DNA from: Streptomyces sp. AC558_RSS880
Lineage (GTDB): Bacteria > Actinomycetota > Actinomycetes > Streptomycetales > Streptomycetaceae
DNA length: 64,000 nucleotides
Direction of reading: 5' to 3'
NCBI RefSeq assembly: GCF_019049255.1
Contig: NZ_JAGMUJ010000006.1
Span: forward strand, 1 to 64,000
The notes below the pieces were generated by a model. It was not told the DNA's origin and did no database searches. It saw only the letters and a list, made by a program, of their open reading frames with translations. This document shows, piece by piece, positions 27,050 through 35,581 of the stretch (positions within the stretch are counted from its first letter, which is position 1; each line of letters starts with the position of its first letter). The translations under genes and the position numbers were made by a program.

Positions 27050-27379
27050 TCAGTGCCGGCCCTTCGCCTCGTTGATCATGTCAACGGCGTCGGCGACGGG
27101 TTGCCTCACGTCCTGGGCCTGCCTGTCGGACGCCGCAGCGGCGGAGTCGAGCACACGTGTGATGCTGTCACAGGCGTCGAGAATTCCCTTGAACTCGCTC
27201 TCCAGGGCGGGAGTGAGCGAGTCGGCGAGCGAATCGCCGCTGCCCTGCCATCCTGCGGTCGCCTTGTAGTCCTCGATGAACGTTGTGACGAGGCGCGTGG
27301 CCTCGCCCGCCAGGCGTTGCAGTTCACCGGCCCCGCTTTTGATGCCGGAGACGGAAGCCTCATAGCTGGCTTCTCCCAT
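27050..27379 (-). CDS. ESX/WXG100-like protein
   Basis: 109 residues, mostly helical, with the WXG turn at Trp44-Gln-Gly46 (TAGWQGSGDS) between two long helices, as in ESAT-6-like substrates of T7SS. The length is typical. It is the last gene of the minus-strand substrate operon. A truncated relative (SLAESLTVALAKEYKSVLDS) lies at 60271-60577 just ahead of the giant gene. The ATG is preceded by AAGGAGCGGAAGGA. Confidence 0.8.
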   Translation of the reverse strand: MGEASYEASVSGIKSGAGELQRLAGEATRLVTTFIEDYKATAGWQGSGDSLADSLTPALESEFKGILDACDSITRVLDSAAAASDRQAQDVRQPVADAVDMINEAKGRH

Positions 27380-27516
27380 TCCTTCCGCTCCTTCCCGCTC
27401 TGTGGTCCCGCGTTCTCACGTGTGACGGTCGCCGTTTCGCGACCCGGTGGTTTCCGCCGGGCGCGTGCACGGCCGCCGGGCCGGAGCGGCGGCACCGCTC
27501 CGGCCCGGCACCGGGT

Positions 27517-27960
27517 CTATTCCTCGTCGATCTCGTCCCGCAGCCGGCTCATCGCGGCTGACTCGCCCGGCTCGTCGAATCCTTCGAGAGCCGGTCCGAA
27601 GATCTTGTTCCAGTCGACCTCGAGGCGTTCCGCACCCGGCCCGCCGGACAGCATTCCCGCAAGCGGGTCGAACGTCTCCATGACCTGACGGGCCATCTCG
27701 GCGCGGGCGCGGCGGGCGGCGTCGAGCACGGACGCCGACAGCTCCGCGCCCGACATGGTCCGATGGCCGTTGCCCGGGAACTCGATGGCGGTGATTTCGC
27801 CCTGGGCACCGACGGTCAGTACCACCTTCTGGTCGGCCGACCGAGTGGTGACGGTCGTCCCGTGCAGTTCCTCCTCGGCGCGCTGGACTGCCGCCTCGAC
27901 GGCGTGCAGTTGGTCCCAGGCCTTCTTGACCCGGTCGTCGATGGGCAGATTCTCAGTCAC
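27517..27960 (-). CDS. YbaB/EbfC-family protein of the ESX operon
   Basis: 147 residues. A helical N-terminus is followed by the YbaB beta-sheet signature (QKVVLTVGAQGEITAIEFPG) and a helix (SASVLDAARRARAEMARQVM). YbaB proteins are small dimeric DNA-binding or chaperone-like proteins; in mycobacterial ESX loci the relative EspL has this fold. The GTG follows AAGGAGTTCGAG. The C-terminal 60 residues are acidic. The position between the coiled-coil substrate and the last WXG gene suggests a secretion-accessory role. Confidence 0.8.
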   Translation of the reverse strand: MTENLPIDDRVKKAWDQLHAVEAAVQRAEEELHGTTVTTRSADQKVVLTVGAQGEITAIEFPGNGHRTMSGAELSASVLDAARRARAEMARQVMETFDPLAGMLSGGPGAERLEVDWNKIFGPALEGFDEPGESAAMSRLRDEIDEE

Positions 27961-28031
27961 CTCGAACTCCTTCGGCTGCTCGGCCTCTCGCCTTCCTGTC
28001 GCTCCCGGGGTCCGCTCCGGTCATCGCCTGC

Positions 28032-31000
28032 TCACCGGCCGAGCGCCTGCGGGGCGCCGCCCTCTTCGGTTCCCCACACGTCGTCCTCCTCCGTGGCCCA
28101 GGCGGTACGGGCCCGGTCGCTGCTGGTCCGCTGTCCGCGCTCGTTGCCGCCGGCCATGGGCGGCGCGAAGGGCACCCCGGCGCTGGTGGAGACCCGCCGG
28201 GCGGCCGGGACGGCGTTCTCCCCGCCGTCCCCCGCCCGCCCGGCCCGGGTGGACCGGCGGACGATGGGGGAGTCCAGCACGTTGCGCTGCCGTCCGTTGC
28301 CGTTCTGGTCCTGGCCGCCGCCCGGAGCACCGCCCATGCCGCCCATCGGCGGATACATGCCCGGGGCCATGGCCCCGGCCCCGGCTCCTGCGGCCGTTGC
28401 CGCGGCTTCGCCCGCCGACGCCGCGTTCCGGCCGAGCGCGCCGTCGCCGAGCGCGCCGTACGTCCCGTCCTCCCATGCGGCGGCGGCCTGGACGGCTTCC
28501 GCGGTGCCGGCCGGCACATCACCGGAGGGCAGGCTCGAGACGTAGCCGGCGGGAGCGTAGGTGCCGGTGTCGAAGGTGCCCGGCGCGTAGACGTCGCCTC
28601 CCTGCGAGGAGGAGGAGTACGGCTCGGACAGGGTGCTGAGTCTGTCCCGGACGATCTCCTCCGGGGTGCGGAGGTCCAGCCCGAGGTCGTCGTACTTGCC
28701 GTCGATGTCGGCGATCTGGCGCTCGTAGTCCTCCTGCGCCTCCTGCCGGGCCGTCGCGGCGTCGTCCATCGCCTGGTCGTACCGCTCACGGGCCGCGGCG
28801 AGGTCCCGGTCGGCCTCGGCCCGTGCGGCCTGCTGCTGCTGATCGGCCGCGGCGACGGCCTTGTCGTACTCCTCCTTGGCCTTCTGCGGGTCCTCGCCCC
28901 GGGCGATGGCGTTGTCGTACTCGGCCTTGGCGTCGGCGCGGGCCTGGTCGGCTTCCTGCTTGGCCTGCTCGTAACTGTCCTGGGCGTCGGCCCTGGCACG
29001 CTCGTAGTCCGCCCTGGCGTCCTGTTCCTGCTGGTCGGCGAGGTGCTCGGCGGCGTCGCGGGCGATCTGCGCCTGAAGGGTCTCGCGCTGGTGCTCGGCC
29101 TGGAGGTCGGCGTTGCTCGGGGCGGACAGGTCGGAACCGTCGAGGAGGGCACGGGCCGCCGCGAGGTCCCCGTCGTTCGCCGCCCGGAGCTGCTCCTCGT
29201 ACTTCTTCGCCTCGGCCCGGTCCAGCTCGCTCTGCTTGCGCGCCTCTTCCTCGTACTTCTCCGCCTCGGCCCGGTCCAGCTCGCTCTGCTTGCGCGCCTC
29301 TTCCTCGTACTTCTCCGCCTCGGCCCGGTCCAGCTCGCTCTGCTTGCGCGCCTCCTCCTGGGCCTTCTTCGCCTCGGCCCGCGCCTGGTCGTTCGCCAGA
29401 GCACTGAGGCCGGCCGACGAAGCGGCGAGTGACTGGGCCTCGGCCCGGTCCTGCTCGTTCTGCTTGCGCGCCTCCTCCTGGTACTTCTCCGCCTCGGCCC
29501 GGTCCAGCTCGCTCTGCTTGCGCGCCTCTTCCTCGTACTTCTCCGCCTCGGCCCGGTCCAGCTCGCTCTGCTTGCGCGCCTCCTCCTGGGCCTTCTTCGC
29601 CTCCTCCTTCGCCGCCTCGCGGTCCTGCTCGTTCTGCTTGCGCGCCTCGTCCTGGTACTTCTGCGCCTCGGCCCGGTCCAGCTCGCTCTGCTTGCGCGCC
29701 TCGTCCTGGTATTTCCGCGCCTCGGCCCGGTCCAGCTCGCTCTGCTTGCGCGCCTCCTCCTGGGCCTTCTTTCCCTCTTCGCGGTCCTTCTTGTAGTCCT
29801 CCTGGACCTGCTTCTGGTGCGTCAGCGCCTGCTGGGTGAGTTCGTCGTTCCCGCCCATGCCGTTCAGCCGCTTCTTCTGCTCGTCGAGGAGTTTCCTGTT
29901 CTCCTCCTTGACCGAGGTGTCGCTGAGAGAGCTGGTGTCCTTGTCGGTGAGCTGCTTGGGGAAGGCGTCCACGGCGTCGGCGAGCGTCCTGTCGATCTTC
30001 GGGATCACCTCCTTGGCGACCGCACCGAGGGCGTCGTCGAGGCTCTTCTGCCACCGGTCGACGGCTTCCTGGCCGATGGCCCTCCAGGCGTCCCACTCGC
30101 TGAGCCACATCTGCCGGCCGCCGATCTCGACGTAGCCCTTGTAGCCCTCGGTCCGGACCGGGTACGACATGAACCCGCGGGTCTCGAAGTCGACGAACGC
30201 CATCTGGTTGTCGAGGACCTGCCGGTAGACATCCCACAGGTGGTCCAGCAGCCATCGGTGGGGGGAGCCCATCAGGTGTTGCCACCGCGACCACGCGTCA
30301 TACAGCCGGCGGGCGGCCTCACGGTAGGCGATCTGGGTCTCGGCGAGCGTCCGTCCCGGGTAGGTGGTGAAGACGTCGCCGTCGAGGACCACGGACGCGG
30401 TGCCGCCCTTGCCGGGCGGCGCGAGCTGCTCGACGTAGCCCTCGTAGTTCCGGTTCATCCTGTGCACCAGGTGTTTGAACAGGCTGGCCGCGCTGCCCGC
30501 CCACTCCGTGCTGCCCTCGCCGATGTCCCGCTTCTCCCAGTCGGCGAGCACCTTGGACTGGGCGATCAGGAACCGGTTGACCCGCTCGAAGGAGAGTGCC
30601 ACCTCGGTGAAGGAGGGCAGGTGCACGGCGAGGCTGTCGTCCACCGCCAGTCCGCTGTGCGAGAAGCCGCGGGTGCTGAAGGGCGCGTTGGCGATCTGCG
30701 CCAGGGCATTGCCCGCTCCCAGGGAGTACTGGGCGAACTTGGAGTTGTCCCAGGTGAAGTGGGAGCCGTCGCTCTTCTTCAGGGCCTTGCTCGTCCACTT
30801 GCCGGCCCTTGCGTACACTCCGCCGGCCGGGTGTATGTCCTTGCCCTGGCTGTCGACCGGCGCACCGATGAAGGTGATGTGGGCCTTGTTGTGGTCCAGG
30901 CCCTTGCCGTGCTTGGCCATGGTGTAGAAGGGGAGGAGGAAGTCCTCCCCCTCCCGCTGCCACCCACCGGAACTGGCGAATCCGGGGACGTAACCGGTGC

Positions 31001-31166
31001 CGACCGGCCTGATGTTCCTGTCCACCCAGATGTACATGAGCGGGATGTCGTGATTGCCCTTCATGTCATCGAACAACGTCTTCCGGTCGGCCAGCGTGTA
31101 GCCGGTGAGGGCGTCCACCGCCCTCTTCCAGTAGTCGTCGTTGGTCTTGTCGGCGGGTGTGGCCAT
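28032..31166 (-). CDS. Large coiled-coil T7SS substrate candidate
   Basis: 1044 residues. The N-terminal 420 residues form a conserved-looking domain (DDYWKRAVDALTGYTLADRK, YWKR-type start; a WXG-like EWAGSAASLFKHLVHRMN near residue 228; WLSEWDAWRAIGQEAVDRWQ). Residues of about 470-670 are a coiled coil of 17-18-residue repeats (EARKQSELDRAEAEKYEE). Heptad-rich sequence continues to about 850, and a Gly/Ala-rich flexible tail follows. It resembles what databases call AAWKG-family proteins, from memory and unverified. The start has GGAGAACCGCG. It probably leaves by the ESX system or forms part of the extracellular side; no signal peptide is present. Confidence 0.75.
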   Translation of the reverse strand: MATPADKTNDDYWKRAVDALTGYTLADRKTLFDDMKGNHDIPLMYIWVDRNIRPVGTGYVPGFASSGGWQREGEDFLLPFYTMAKHGKGLDHNKAHITFIGAPVDSQGKDIHPAGGVYARAGKWTSKALKKSDGSHFTWDNSKFAQYSLGAGNALAQIANAPFSTRGFSHSGLAVDDSLAVHLPSFTEVALSFERVNRFLIAQSKVLADWEKRDIGEGSTEWAGSAASLFKHLVHRMNRNYEGYVEQLAPPGKGGTASVVLDGDVFTTYPGRTLAETQIAYREAARRLYDAWSRWQHLMGSPHRWLLDHLWDVYRQVLDNQMAFVDFETRGFMSYPVRTEGYKGYVEIGGRQMWLSEWDAWRAIGQEAVDRWQKSLDDALGAVAKEVIPKIDRTLADAVDAFPKQLTDKDTSSLSDTSVKEENRKLLDEQKKRLNGMGGNDELTQQALTHQKQVQEDYKKDREEGKKAQEEARKQSELDRAEARKYQDEARKQSELDRAEAQKYQDEARKQNEQDREAAKEEAKKAQEEARKQSELDRAEAEKYEEEARKQSELDRAEAEKYQEEARKQNEQDRAEAQSLAASSAGLSALANDQARAEAKKAQEEARKQSELDRAEAEKYEEEARKQSELDRAEAEKYEEEARKQSELDRAEAKKYEEQLRAANDGDLAAARALLDGSDLSAPSNADLQAEHQRETLQAQIARDAAEHLADQQEQDARADYERARADAQDSYEQAKQEADQARADAKAEYDNAIARGEDPQKAKEEYDKAVAAADQQQQAARAEADRDLAAARERYDQAMDDAATARQEAQEDYERQIADIDGKYDDLGLDLRTPEEIVRDRLSTLSEPYSSSSQGGDVYAPGTFDTGTYAPAGYVSSLPSGDVPAGTAEAVQAAAAWEDGTYGALGDGALGRNAASAGEAAATAAGAGAGAMAPGMYPPMGGMGGAPGGGQDQNGNGRQRNVLDSPIVRRSTRAGRAGDGGENAVPAARRVSTSAGVPFAPPMAGGNERGQRTSSDRARTAWATEEDDVWGTEEGGAPQALGR
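29190..29790 (-). repeat. Tandem repeats encoding the EARKQSELDRAEA coiled coil
   Basis: About ten copies of a 51-54-bp unit, many almost identical at DNA level, with two interruptions (a 22-residue NEQDREAAKEEAKKAQE form and an insert ending in SALANDQARAEAKKAQE). The near identity implies recent amplification or gene conversion and makes length variation likely. Confidence 0.9.
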
Positions 31167-31204
31167 CGCGGTTCTCCGTGGGGATCAGATGCTCGGGCGG
31201 TTCA

Positions 31205-31660
31205 CTACGACGCGCCCCGGCCGCCGGCCGACCCGGGCCCGCCGGACAGGTCGCTGTCCACGTCCTCCCACACGTCCAGGAAGTCCTGGCCGGACATCTT
31301 GTCGAGACTGTCCTGCTGGGCCTTGGTGAGCTGCTTGACGGTGTCGTCCATGGCCTCGGCGATGTCGTCGAAGAGGGTCTGCTGGTGCCGCAGCAGCGCC
31401 GCAAGGGCCTCGGCGGTGCCCTGCACCGCGGAGTTGAGCCTTCCGCCGCTCAGCGAATCGTCCTTGGCGAGCGGACCGATGATCAGCGGCTTGGTGGTGT
31501 CGATCGTGCTCTCGGTCTTGACGCCCGAGGCGATTTCCTCGATCGGCTGGACGGAGCCGTCCGGCTTGGTCATCCGGTCGATCTCCATGATGAAGTCGTG
31601 CACCGGTCCGTTCTTGAACTTCTTCAGCCACTCGACGTTGAGCGTGGTCGTGTTGGTCAT
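31205..31660 (-). CDS. Small helical protein of the ESX operon
   Basis: 151 residues. Segments include MTNTTTLNVEWLKKFKNG, SGGRLNSAVQGTAEALAALL and MDDTVKQLTKAQQDSLDKM. The central and C-terminal parts are helical with regularly spaced hydrophobics, and the end is acidic then Gly-rich. I do not recognise a named family. The gene lies between the WXG100 pair and the large coiled-coil gene (39-bp gap, same strand) with an AGGGAGA site, so a chaperone or co-substrate role is plausible by context only. Confidence 0.7.
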   Translation of the reverse strand: MTNTTTLNVEWLKKFKNGPVHDFIMEIDRMTKPDGSVQPIEEIASGVKTESTIDTTKPLIIGPLAKDDSLSGGRLNSAVQGTAEALAALLRHQQTLFDDIAEAMDDTVKQLTKAQQDSLDKMSGQDFLDVWEDVDSDLSGGPGSAGGRGAS

Positions 31661-31807
31661 GCCATCTCCCTAGCGGACTGATCCCCGGCGGACGGATCGG
31701 GTGCGTCCGGCGCTCACCCGGACGGGACGGTGAGCGGCCGGCCCGCGGCGACGTCCGCGGTCGTGGGGCGCCGTGACGCGGCGACCGCCCCACGAGCCGG
31801 CGAACCG

Positions 31808-32131
31808 TCAGCGACCGATTTTCACGTCGGACCATCGCAGGGCCAGGCTGCTGCCGGTGTAGCGGTAGTGCTCGGAGATTGCGGTGAGCAGCACGGAGTT
31901 CTCGGAGAGGAGCGTGCCCATCCGCCGGAAGGCTTCCCCCCAGGCCTGCTGCTTCTCGCGGTAGACATCGGCGTCGTCGCCGATCCAGGACTTCTTGAGC
32001 TCGTTGAGTTCCATCTCCAGCGATTCCAGGGTTTCGCCGATGGCCTTGGTCTGCGCGACCATGTCGTCGGCGGCGTTGTCCATGTGGGCGTAGTCCACGT
32101 GGATGATGCCGTCGGTGAAGTCCTCGTTCAT
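31808..32131 (-). CDS. WXG100-family ESX protein
   Basis: 107 residues. The hairpin-of-helices pattern is clear, with Trp49-Ile-Gly51 in the turn (LKKSWIGDDADVYREKQQAW) and a helical second half. This is the canonical ESAT-6-like member of the operon and presumably pairs with the neighbour at 32187. The ATG follows AAGAGGAACG. Confidence 0.87.
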   Translation of the reverse strand: MNEDFTDGIIHVDYAHMDNAADDMVAQTKAIGETLESLEMELNELKKSWIGDDADVYREKQQAWGEAFRRMGTLLSENSVLLTAISEHYRYTGSSLALRWSDVKIGR

Positions 32132-32186
32132 CGTTCCTCTTTCCGGTGCGAGGGGGGTGGGCGGCCCTGGGGCGGGGGGGGTCGGG

Positions 32187-32519
32187 TCAGCCGGCGAGGG
32201 CGTCGAAGACGGCCGACGACTTCTGGCTCGCCTTTCCGACCCAATCGGTGGTGGTCTGCTGCGTCACCCCGTGCGCCCGCATGGTGTTGGTCAGTTCCTC
32301 CTGCACGTCTCCGAGGTTCTTGGCGATGATGGTGGCCTGCTCCTGCCACTGGTTGAGCAGGTTCTGGAACTGACCGCCGTCGCTGCCTCGGTATCCCGCC
32401 ATCAGCCTCGCGCCAGTGCTCTCGACGTCCTTGCGGATCCTCTCGACACCCCTGAGCGCCATGCCGAGGGCGCTGATTCCGTTGACCGTCGCCTGACGCG
32501 ACGAGTGCTGCATGGCCAT
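32187..32519 (-). CDS. WXG100-like partner protein with Y-R-G turn
   Basis: 110 residues, first gene of the ESX substrate operon. Two helices are separated by MAGYRGSDGG, where Tyr43-Arg-Gly45 replaces the W-x-G turn; the second helix has FQNLLNQWQEQATIIAKNL. A CFP-10-like partner for the next gene is likely. The GGGGAGG ribosome site is good. It is preceded by a 470-base leader from the TGAACC promoter. Confidence 0.83.
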   Translation of the reverse strand: MAMQHSSRQATVNGISALGMALRGVERIRKDVESTGARLMAGYRGSDGGQFQNLLNQWQEQATIIAKNLGDVQEELTNTMRAHGVTQQTTTDWVGKASQKSSAVFDALAG

Positions 32520-32984
32520 GCCGGCCTCCCCATGCTGGAAATCGAATGCCGCGAACGTATGCCGAAACCGGGTTGCCCGCCGGCATTACCCGTCCGCGGT
32601 CGCATCGCAAGGATCGTAATTGTGCCTGCGGCCCACATCAAGCAAGCATCCCAGGCCGCACCATGCAGAATTTTGCTCGTATGCCCGGTCGTGAATGCCT
32701 TTTTATTGCTCACCTGAGCATTTCCTCGGACGTGCCGGCGGTTTCCCCTTACAGGAAAGGACCCGGCGTGACCGCGCGTTATGGACTGAATACCCACCGT
32801 CACATATAATTTTTTCCGTGCCCGTGGCGCAGGCCCGCGCACAGGGTCGGCCCCACGGGCTTTCCGGGCATGCGAGAAGCCCGTGCCGCCGCCGGGTGGG
32901 CGGCGGCACGGTTTCCGCGCCCGGCCCTCGCCTGCGGGCGGGCCCGACGACGTGCCCCCGTGTGCGGAGCGGGCACTCACCACA
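32520..32984 (-). promoter_or_regulatory. AT-rich structured leader of the ESX substrate operon
   Basis: Between the promoter at 32985-33012 and the first ESX gene lies a leader that is clearly AT-richer than its surroundings at 32540-32820. Two hairpins sit near its upstream end: 32883-32893 with 32899-32909 (11 bp) and 32854-32862 with 32877-32885 (9 bp). They share residues 32883-32885 and so could exclude each other at the base. No protein was recognised. Confidence 0.45.
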
Positions 32985-33012
32985 GGAACGACGCCGGGCG
33001 GAGACCGGTTCA
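32985..33012 (-). promoter_or_regulatory. SigL-type ECF promoter of the ESX operon, TGAACC-N16-CGTTCC
   Basis: Minus strand: TGAACC 33012-33007, 16 bases, CGTTCC 32990-32985. It is divergent from the zinc-finger gene promoter at 33224. Confidence 0.7.
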
Positions 33013-33223
33013 CGACGCGCGGAACTCCCCGGGATTCCGCGGTGAACCGTTCGGGTCCGGCGGAGACCGGCACAGGCACCGCACGGGTGGTGGAGCCGGA
33101 CCGGGCCTCACCGCCGGCCCTGCCCTCCGGGCTCTCCGGCCCTTCCGGTCGTCGTCCCGTCCTGCCCCGCTCCTCCCGTACGGTGCCTCCAGGCCAGGGG
33201 GTGTTCCGGCCCGGGGTGACGGG

Positions 33224-33251
33224 TGAACCGGTCCGGACGTGGGGACGTTCC
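33224..33251 (+). promoter_or_regulatory. SigL-type ECF promoter, TGAACC-N16-CGTTCC
   Basis: TGAACC 33224-33229, 16 bases, CGTTCC 33246-33251, 35 bases before the zinc-finger gene. Nearly the same sequence precedes its mirror copy. Confidence 0.7.
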
Positions 33252-33285
33252 AGCCGTGGCAGCCGGAACCGATGCCGAAGGAGAC

Positions 33286-33618
33286 ATGGTGAACTGCGAG
33301 CAGACCAGGGAAGAGCTGGCCGTCCAGGCCCTGTTCGGGAACCGGCACGGCGGGCTGGACGCCGAGAGCTCCGAGCACCTCGTCCACTGCGCGGAGTGCT
33401 CGGCCGAACAACGGCGGCTCGCCGACGTGACCCTGGTGCTCTCGAGCGTCGGCCTGCTCGCGTTCGAAGGGCTTCCGGCAGCCGGCGCCCGGACCCCCGG
33501 GAGAACACCGGAGCCGCGCGAGACGGCCCCCGACGCCCGGGACTGTACCTGCCCGCAGACAGGGCACCCCTGGCGCGGCACGGCCGACCGGGTGCCGAGG
33601 GCCACGGACCGCCGCTAG
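33286..33618 (+). CDS. Zinc-finger anti-sigma-like protein (zf-HC2), right copy
   Basis: 110 residues with the ZAS signature Cys4, His31, Cys35, Cys38 (HLVHCAEC) after CEQTREELAVQALFG. It closely resembles the left copy over the first 70 residues and diverges afterwards (here a CTCPQTGHPW end). It has no membrane segment. The ribosome site GAAGGAG ends two bases before the ATG, so the GTG at 33289 is an alternative start. With its promoter type it would fit negative feedback on the ECF sigma factor that drives it; that pairing is inference. Confidence 0.75.
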   Translation: MVNCEQTREELAVQALFGNRHGGLDAESSEHLVHCAECSAEQRRLADVTLVLSSVGLLAFEGLPAAGARTPGRTPEPRETAPDARDCTCPQTGHPWRGTADRVPRATDRR

Positions 33619-33739
33619 TCCTGTCGCCGAACTCGCGCCGTCCACCCGGAGGGCGGGCCGCCCCGACGTGACCGGCGGGGGCACCCGGCCTGCTCCGCCG
33701 CTCCGAGCGCGACCGGAAGAACTCGTCCCCGTGCCGGGT

Positions 33740-33767
33740 GAACCGGTCACCGCGCGCCACCGTTGTC
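33740..33767 (+). promoter_or_regulatory. SigL-type ECF promoter without an obvious gene, TGAACC-N16-CGTTGT
   Basis: TGAACC 33740-33745, 16 bases, CGTTGT 33762-33767. Downstream on the plus strand there is only unrecognised sequence and then the antisense of the ricin gene. Confidence 0.55.
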
Positions 33768-34114
33768 GGGAGTGCGGGCAGCGGGACCGGCTCGGTACAT
33801 CCGGCGCCACCGGCGCATGACGCCTCGCCACCTGCCGGACCGCCCCGGCGCGCCCTCATGCGTGGCCTCCCGGCCGCGCGCGGCGGCCCGCGCCGCGCCG
33901 ACCGGTCCAGGTTCCGGTCGTGCGGCCCGGCGGACGCGATGCCGCGGGCTCGGGTCCCGGCGTGGCCGCGCCGACCACAAAGCGCGCCCCGCCTCCGCCT
34001 CCCTCCCCGGTCGACGCCGCACCCTGGCGAAGCCGGCCCCCCGGACCACCGCCGGGCGTCCTGTCCGTCCGGCGGTCTCTCCCCGTACGACGTCCCTCCC
34101 CGCGTACGGGGAAA

Positions 34115-34157
34115 GGCCCCGGGTGCTCGCGTGCGATGCGCGGGAGCACCCGGGGCC
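34115..34157 (-). terminator. Hairpin terminator after the ricin-lectin gene
   Basis: A perfect 14-bp stem (34115-34128 with 34144-34157) with a 15-nt loop, about 65 bases past the stop. Confidence 0.65.
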
Positions 34158-34222
34158 CGGTCATCCGCCCGTTCCGTCGCCGGTGGCGGGCGGCGGCCCG
34201 CCACCGGGCCCGGGACGCGGGG

Positions 34223-35515
34223 TCAGCCGCGCCGCCAGGTCTGGTTGGCGGTGCCGGTGCAGGGCCACAGCTTGACCGGCGTGCCGTTGGCCTCCTTGCC
34301 CCACCACACGTCGGCGCACTTGTTGCCCGCCTTGAGCGACACCAGGTCCTCGGTCGCGTTGATCTTGAACTTCTGCCCGTCCGACCCGTCGCACCGCTGC
34401 AGCCGGATCGCCGTGCCGTTCTCCACCGACCCGCCGTCCAGCCCCATGCACAGGTCCTCGCCGATGCGCAGGGTGCGGTCGGTGTCGTGGAAGGCCCAGA
34501 CCTGGGCGCCCTCCGAGGCTCCGCAGGGCTGGATGACCAGTTCCGCGCCGGCTCCGCGGGAACTCGCGGTGAGGCACTTGCCGGTGTCGGCGTTGACGAT
34601 CCGGGCCGCGCCGTTGCTGACCGTTGCGAGGGCCTTCCGCTCGGTCTGCTGGGCCGGCTCCTTCGCCGTCTCCTCCTCCCCCTCCTGCTGCGAGGCGGCC
34701 TGCGGGCGGTTCGCGCCGTCGTCGGCGGGGCCGTCCGAAGACGCCGGACCGGAGTCCTGCCCTCCCGCCCCGGCTTTCGCGTCCTTCTCCTCCGTCTGCT
34801 CCTTCCCGTGTCTCCCGTCCTTCTCGCCGCCGTCCTTGCCCGGGCCGGCCGGCGTGTCGTCCTTCGGGCTCTCCGCGACGTAGACGTCCGGCGGCTGCTG
34901 CGCCTCCTGCCCGTCGCGCAGCTCCCGGGAATCGGCGGCCACGGTGGTGTGGTCCTTGGCCTGTTCGTCCCGGTCGTTGCCGGCCATGACCAGCAGCGGA
35001 ACGGCGATCAGGATCACCCCGGCGATTCCGGCGGCGGCCAGCATGGGGGCCTTCGGCCGCCCCGGCGACCCGTCGCCGTCGCCGCTGCCCCTCCCGGCTC
35101 CGCCGGACCGGCGGACGCCGCCGAGCACGGCGGCCAGACCGGACAGGGCACCTCCGCTGCCGCCCGGTGACGCGGCGGGCGCCGGCGTGGCGGCAGCCGC
35201 CGCCTCCGGCCGTTCCCGGCGGTCCGTGTCCGGTGCCGCGGCCTCCTCCCGTGCCTCCGGCTCGTTCGCGGCCGGGGCCGCCGGAGCGGTGGAGGGGGTC
35301 TCCGCCCCCTCACGGCCGGCCTCGCCGGCCGTTCCGGTACCGCCGATGGTGGTGGTGCCGGTGGTGGCCGTGCCGCGGCGCGGGGCGGGCCGCAGGGCCT
35401 GCTCCGCGTCGTCGCCCACCGAGGGCAGCGCCACCGCGCGGCGGACCGGTGGCCCGCCGTCGGTGCCGGCCGGGCGGGCGGACGCGCCGCCACCCGACCT
35501 GTTCTGGCGTGACAT
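34223..35515 (-). CDS. Membrane protein with extracellular ricin-type lectin domain
   Basis: 430 residues. A cytoplasmic Pro/Ala/Thr-rich N-terminus (about 1-165) precedes one membrane helix (PMLAAAGIAGVILIAVPLLV). A charged extracellular stalk rich in Glu/Lys/Asp/Gly follows (about 190-290). The C-terminal ricin B-like beta-trefoil (about 300-430) has the repeats ARIVNADTGKCLTA...GAQVWAF, LCMGLDGGS...GQKFKI and KCADVWWGKEANGTPVKLWP. The last repeat ends NQTWRRG. It should present a carbohydrate-binding module outside the cell. The ATG at 35515 follows AAGGAGAACGAGCG. A gutted mirror copy lies at 21965-22180. It is placed between the ESX substrates and eccB. Confidence 0.8.
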   Translation of the reverse strand: MSRQNRSGGGASARPAGTDGGPPVRRAVALPSVGDDAEQALRPAPRRGTATTGTTTIGGTGTAGEAGREGAETPSTAPAAPAANEPEAREEAAAPDTDRRERPEAAAAATPAPAASPGGSGGALSGLAAVLGGVRRSGGAGRGSGDGDGSPGRPKAPMLAAAGIAGVILIAVPLLVMAGNDRDEQAKDHTTVAADSRELRDGQEAQQPPDVYVAESPKDDTPAGPGKDGGEKDGRHGKEQTEEKDAKAGAGGQDSGPASSDGPADDGANRPQAASQQEGEEETAKEPAQQTERKALATVSNGAARIVNADTGKCLTASSRGAGAELVIQPCGASEGAQVWAFHDTDRTLRIGEDLCMGLDGGSVENGTAIRLQRCDGSDGQKFKINATEDLVSLKAGNKCADVWWGKEANGTPVKLWPCTGTANQTWRRG

Positions 35516-35581
35516 CGCTCGTTCTCCTTCGGTCTCGCGGTTGTCTGCCACGTGGCGACCGCGCGCTCGCGCTGCCACGCG

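Larger units (their letters stand above)
33619..34222. other. Intergenic region with one promoter and one terminator
   Basis: No convincing gene. It holds a TGAACC-type site at 33740 without an obvious target and, at 34061-34122, a segment duplicated near 22.1 kb. The ricin gene ends at 34223 from the other side. Confidence 0.45.

Noticed and set aside
30434..30461. TGAACC-N16-CGTCGA on the minus strand within the 1044-residue protein gene
   Set aside because: It encodes conserved-looking protein (MNRNYEGY) in the middle of a gene, with no start codon or ribosome site suitably placed after it. About 0.3 chance matches are expected in the window.
32805..32810. A TATAAT followed by a T-run as a vegetative promoter
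   Set aside because: No matching -35 element at 16-18 bases and no plus-strand gene close by; more likely part of an AT-rich leader.
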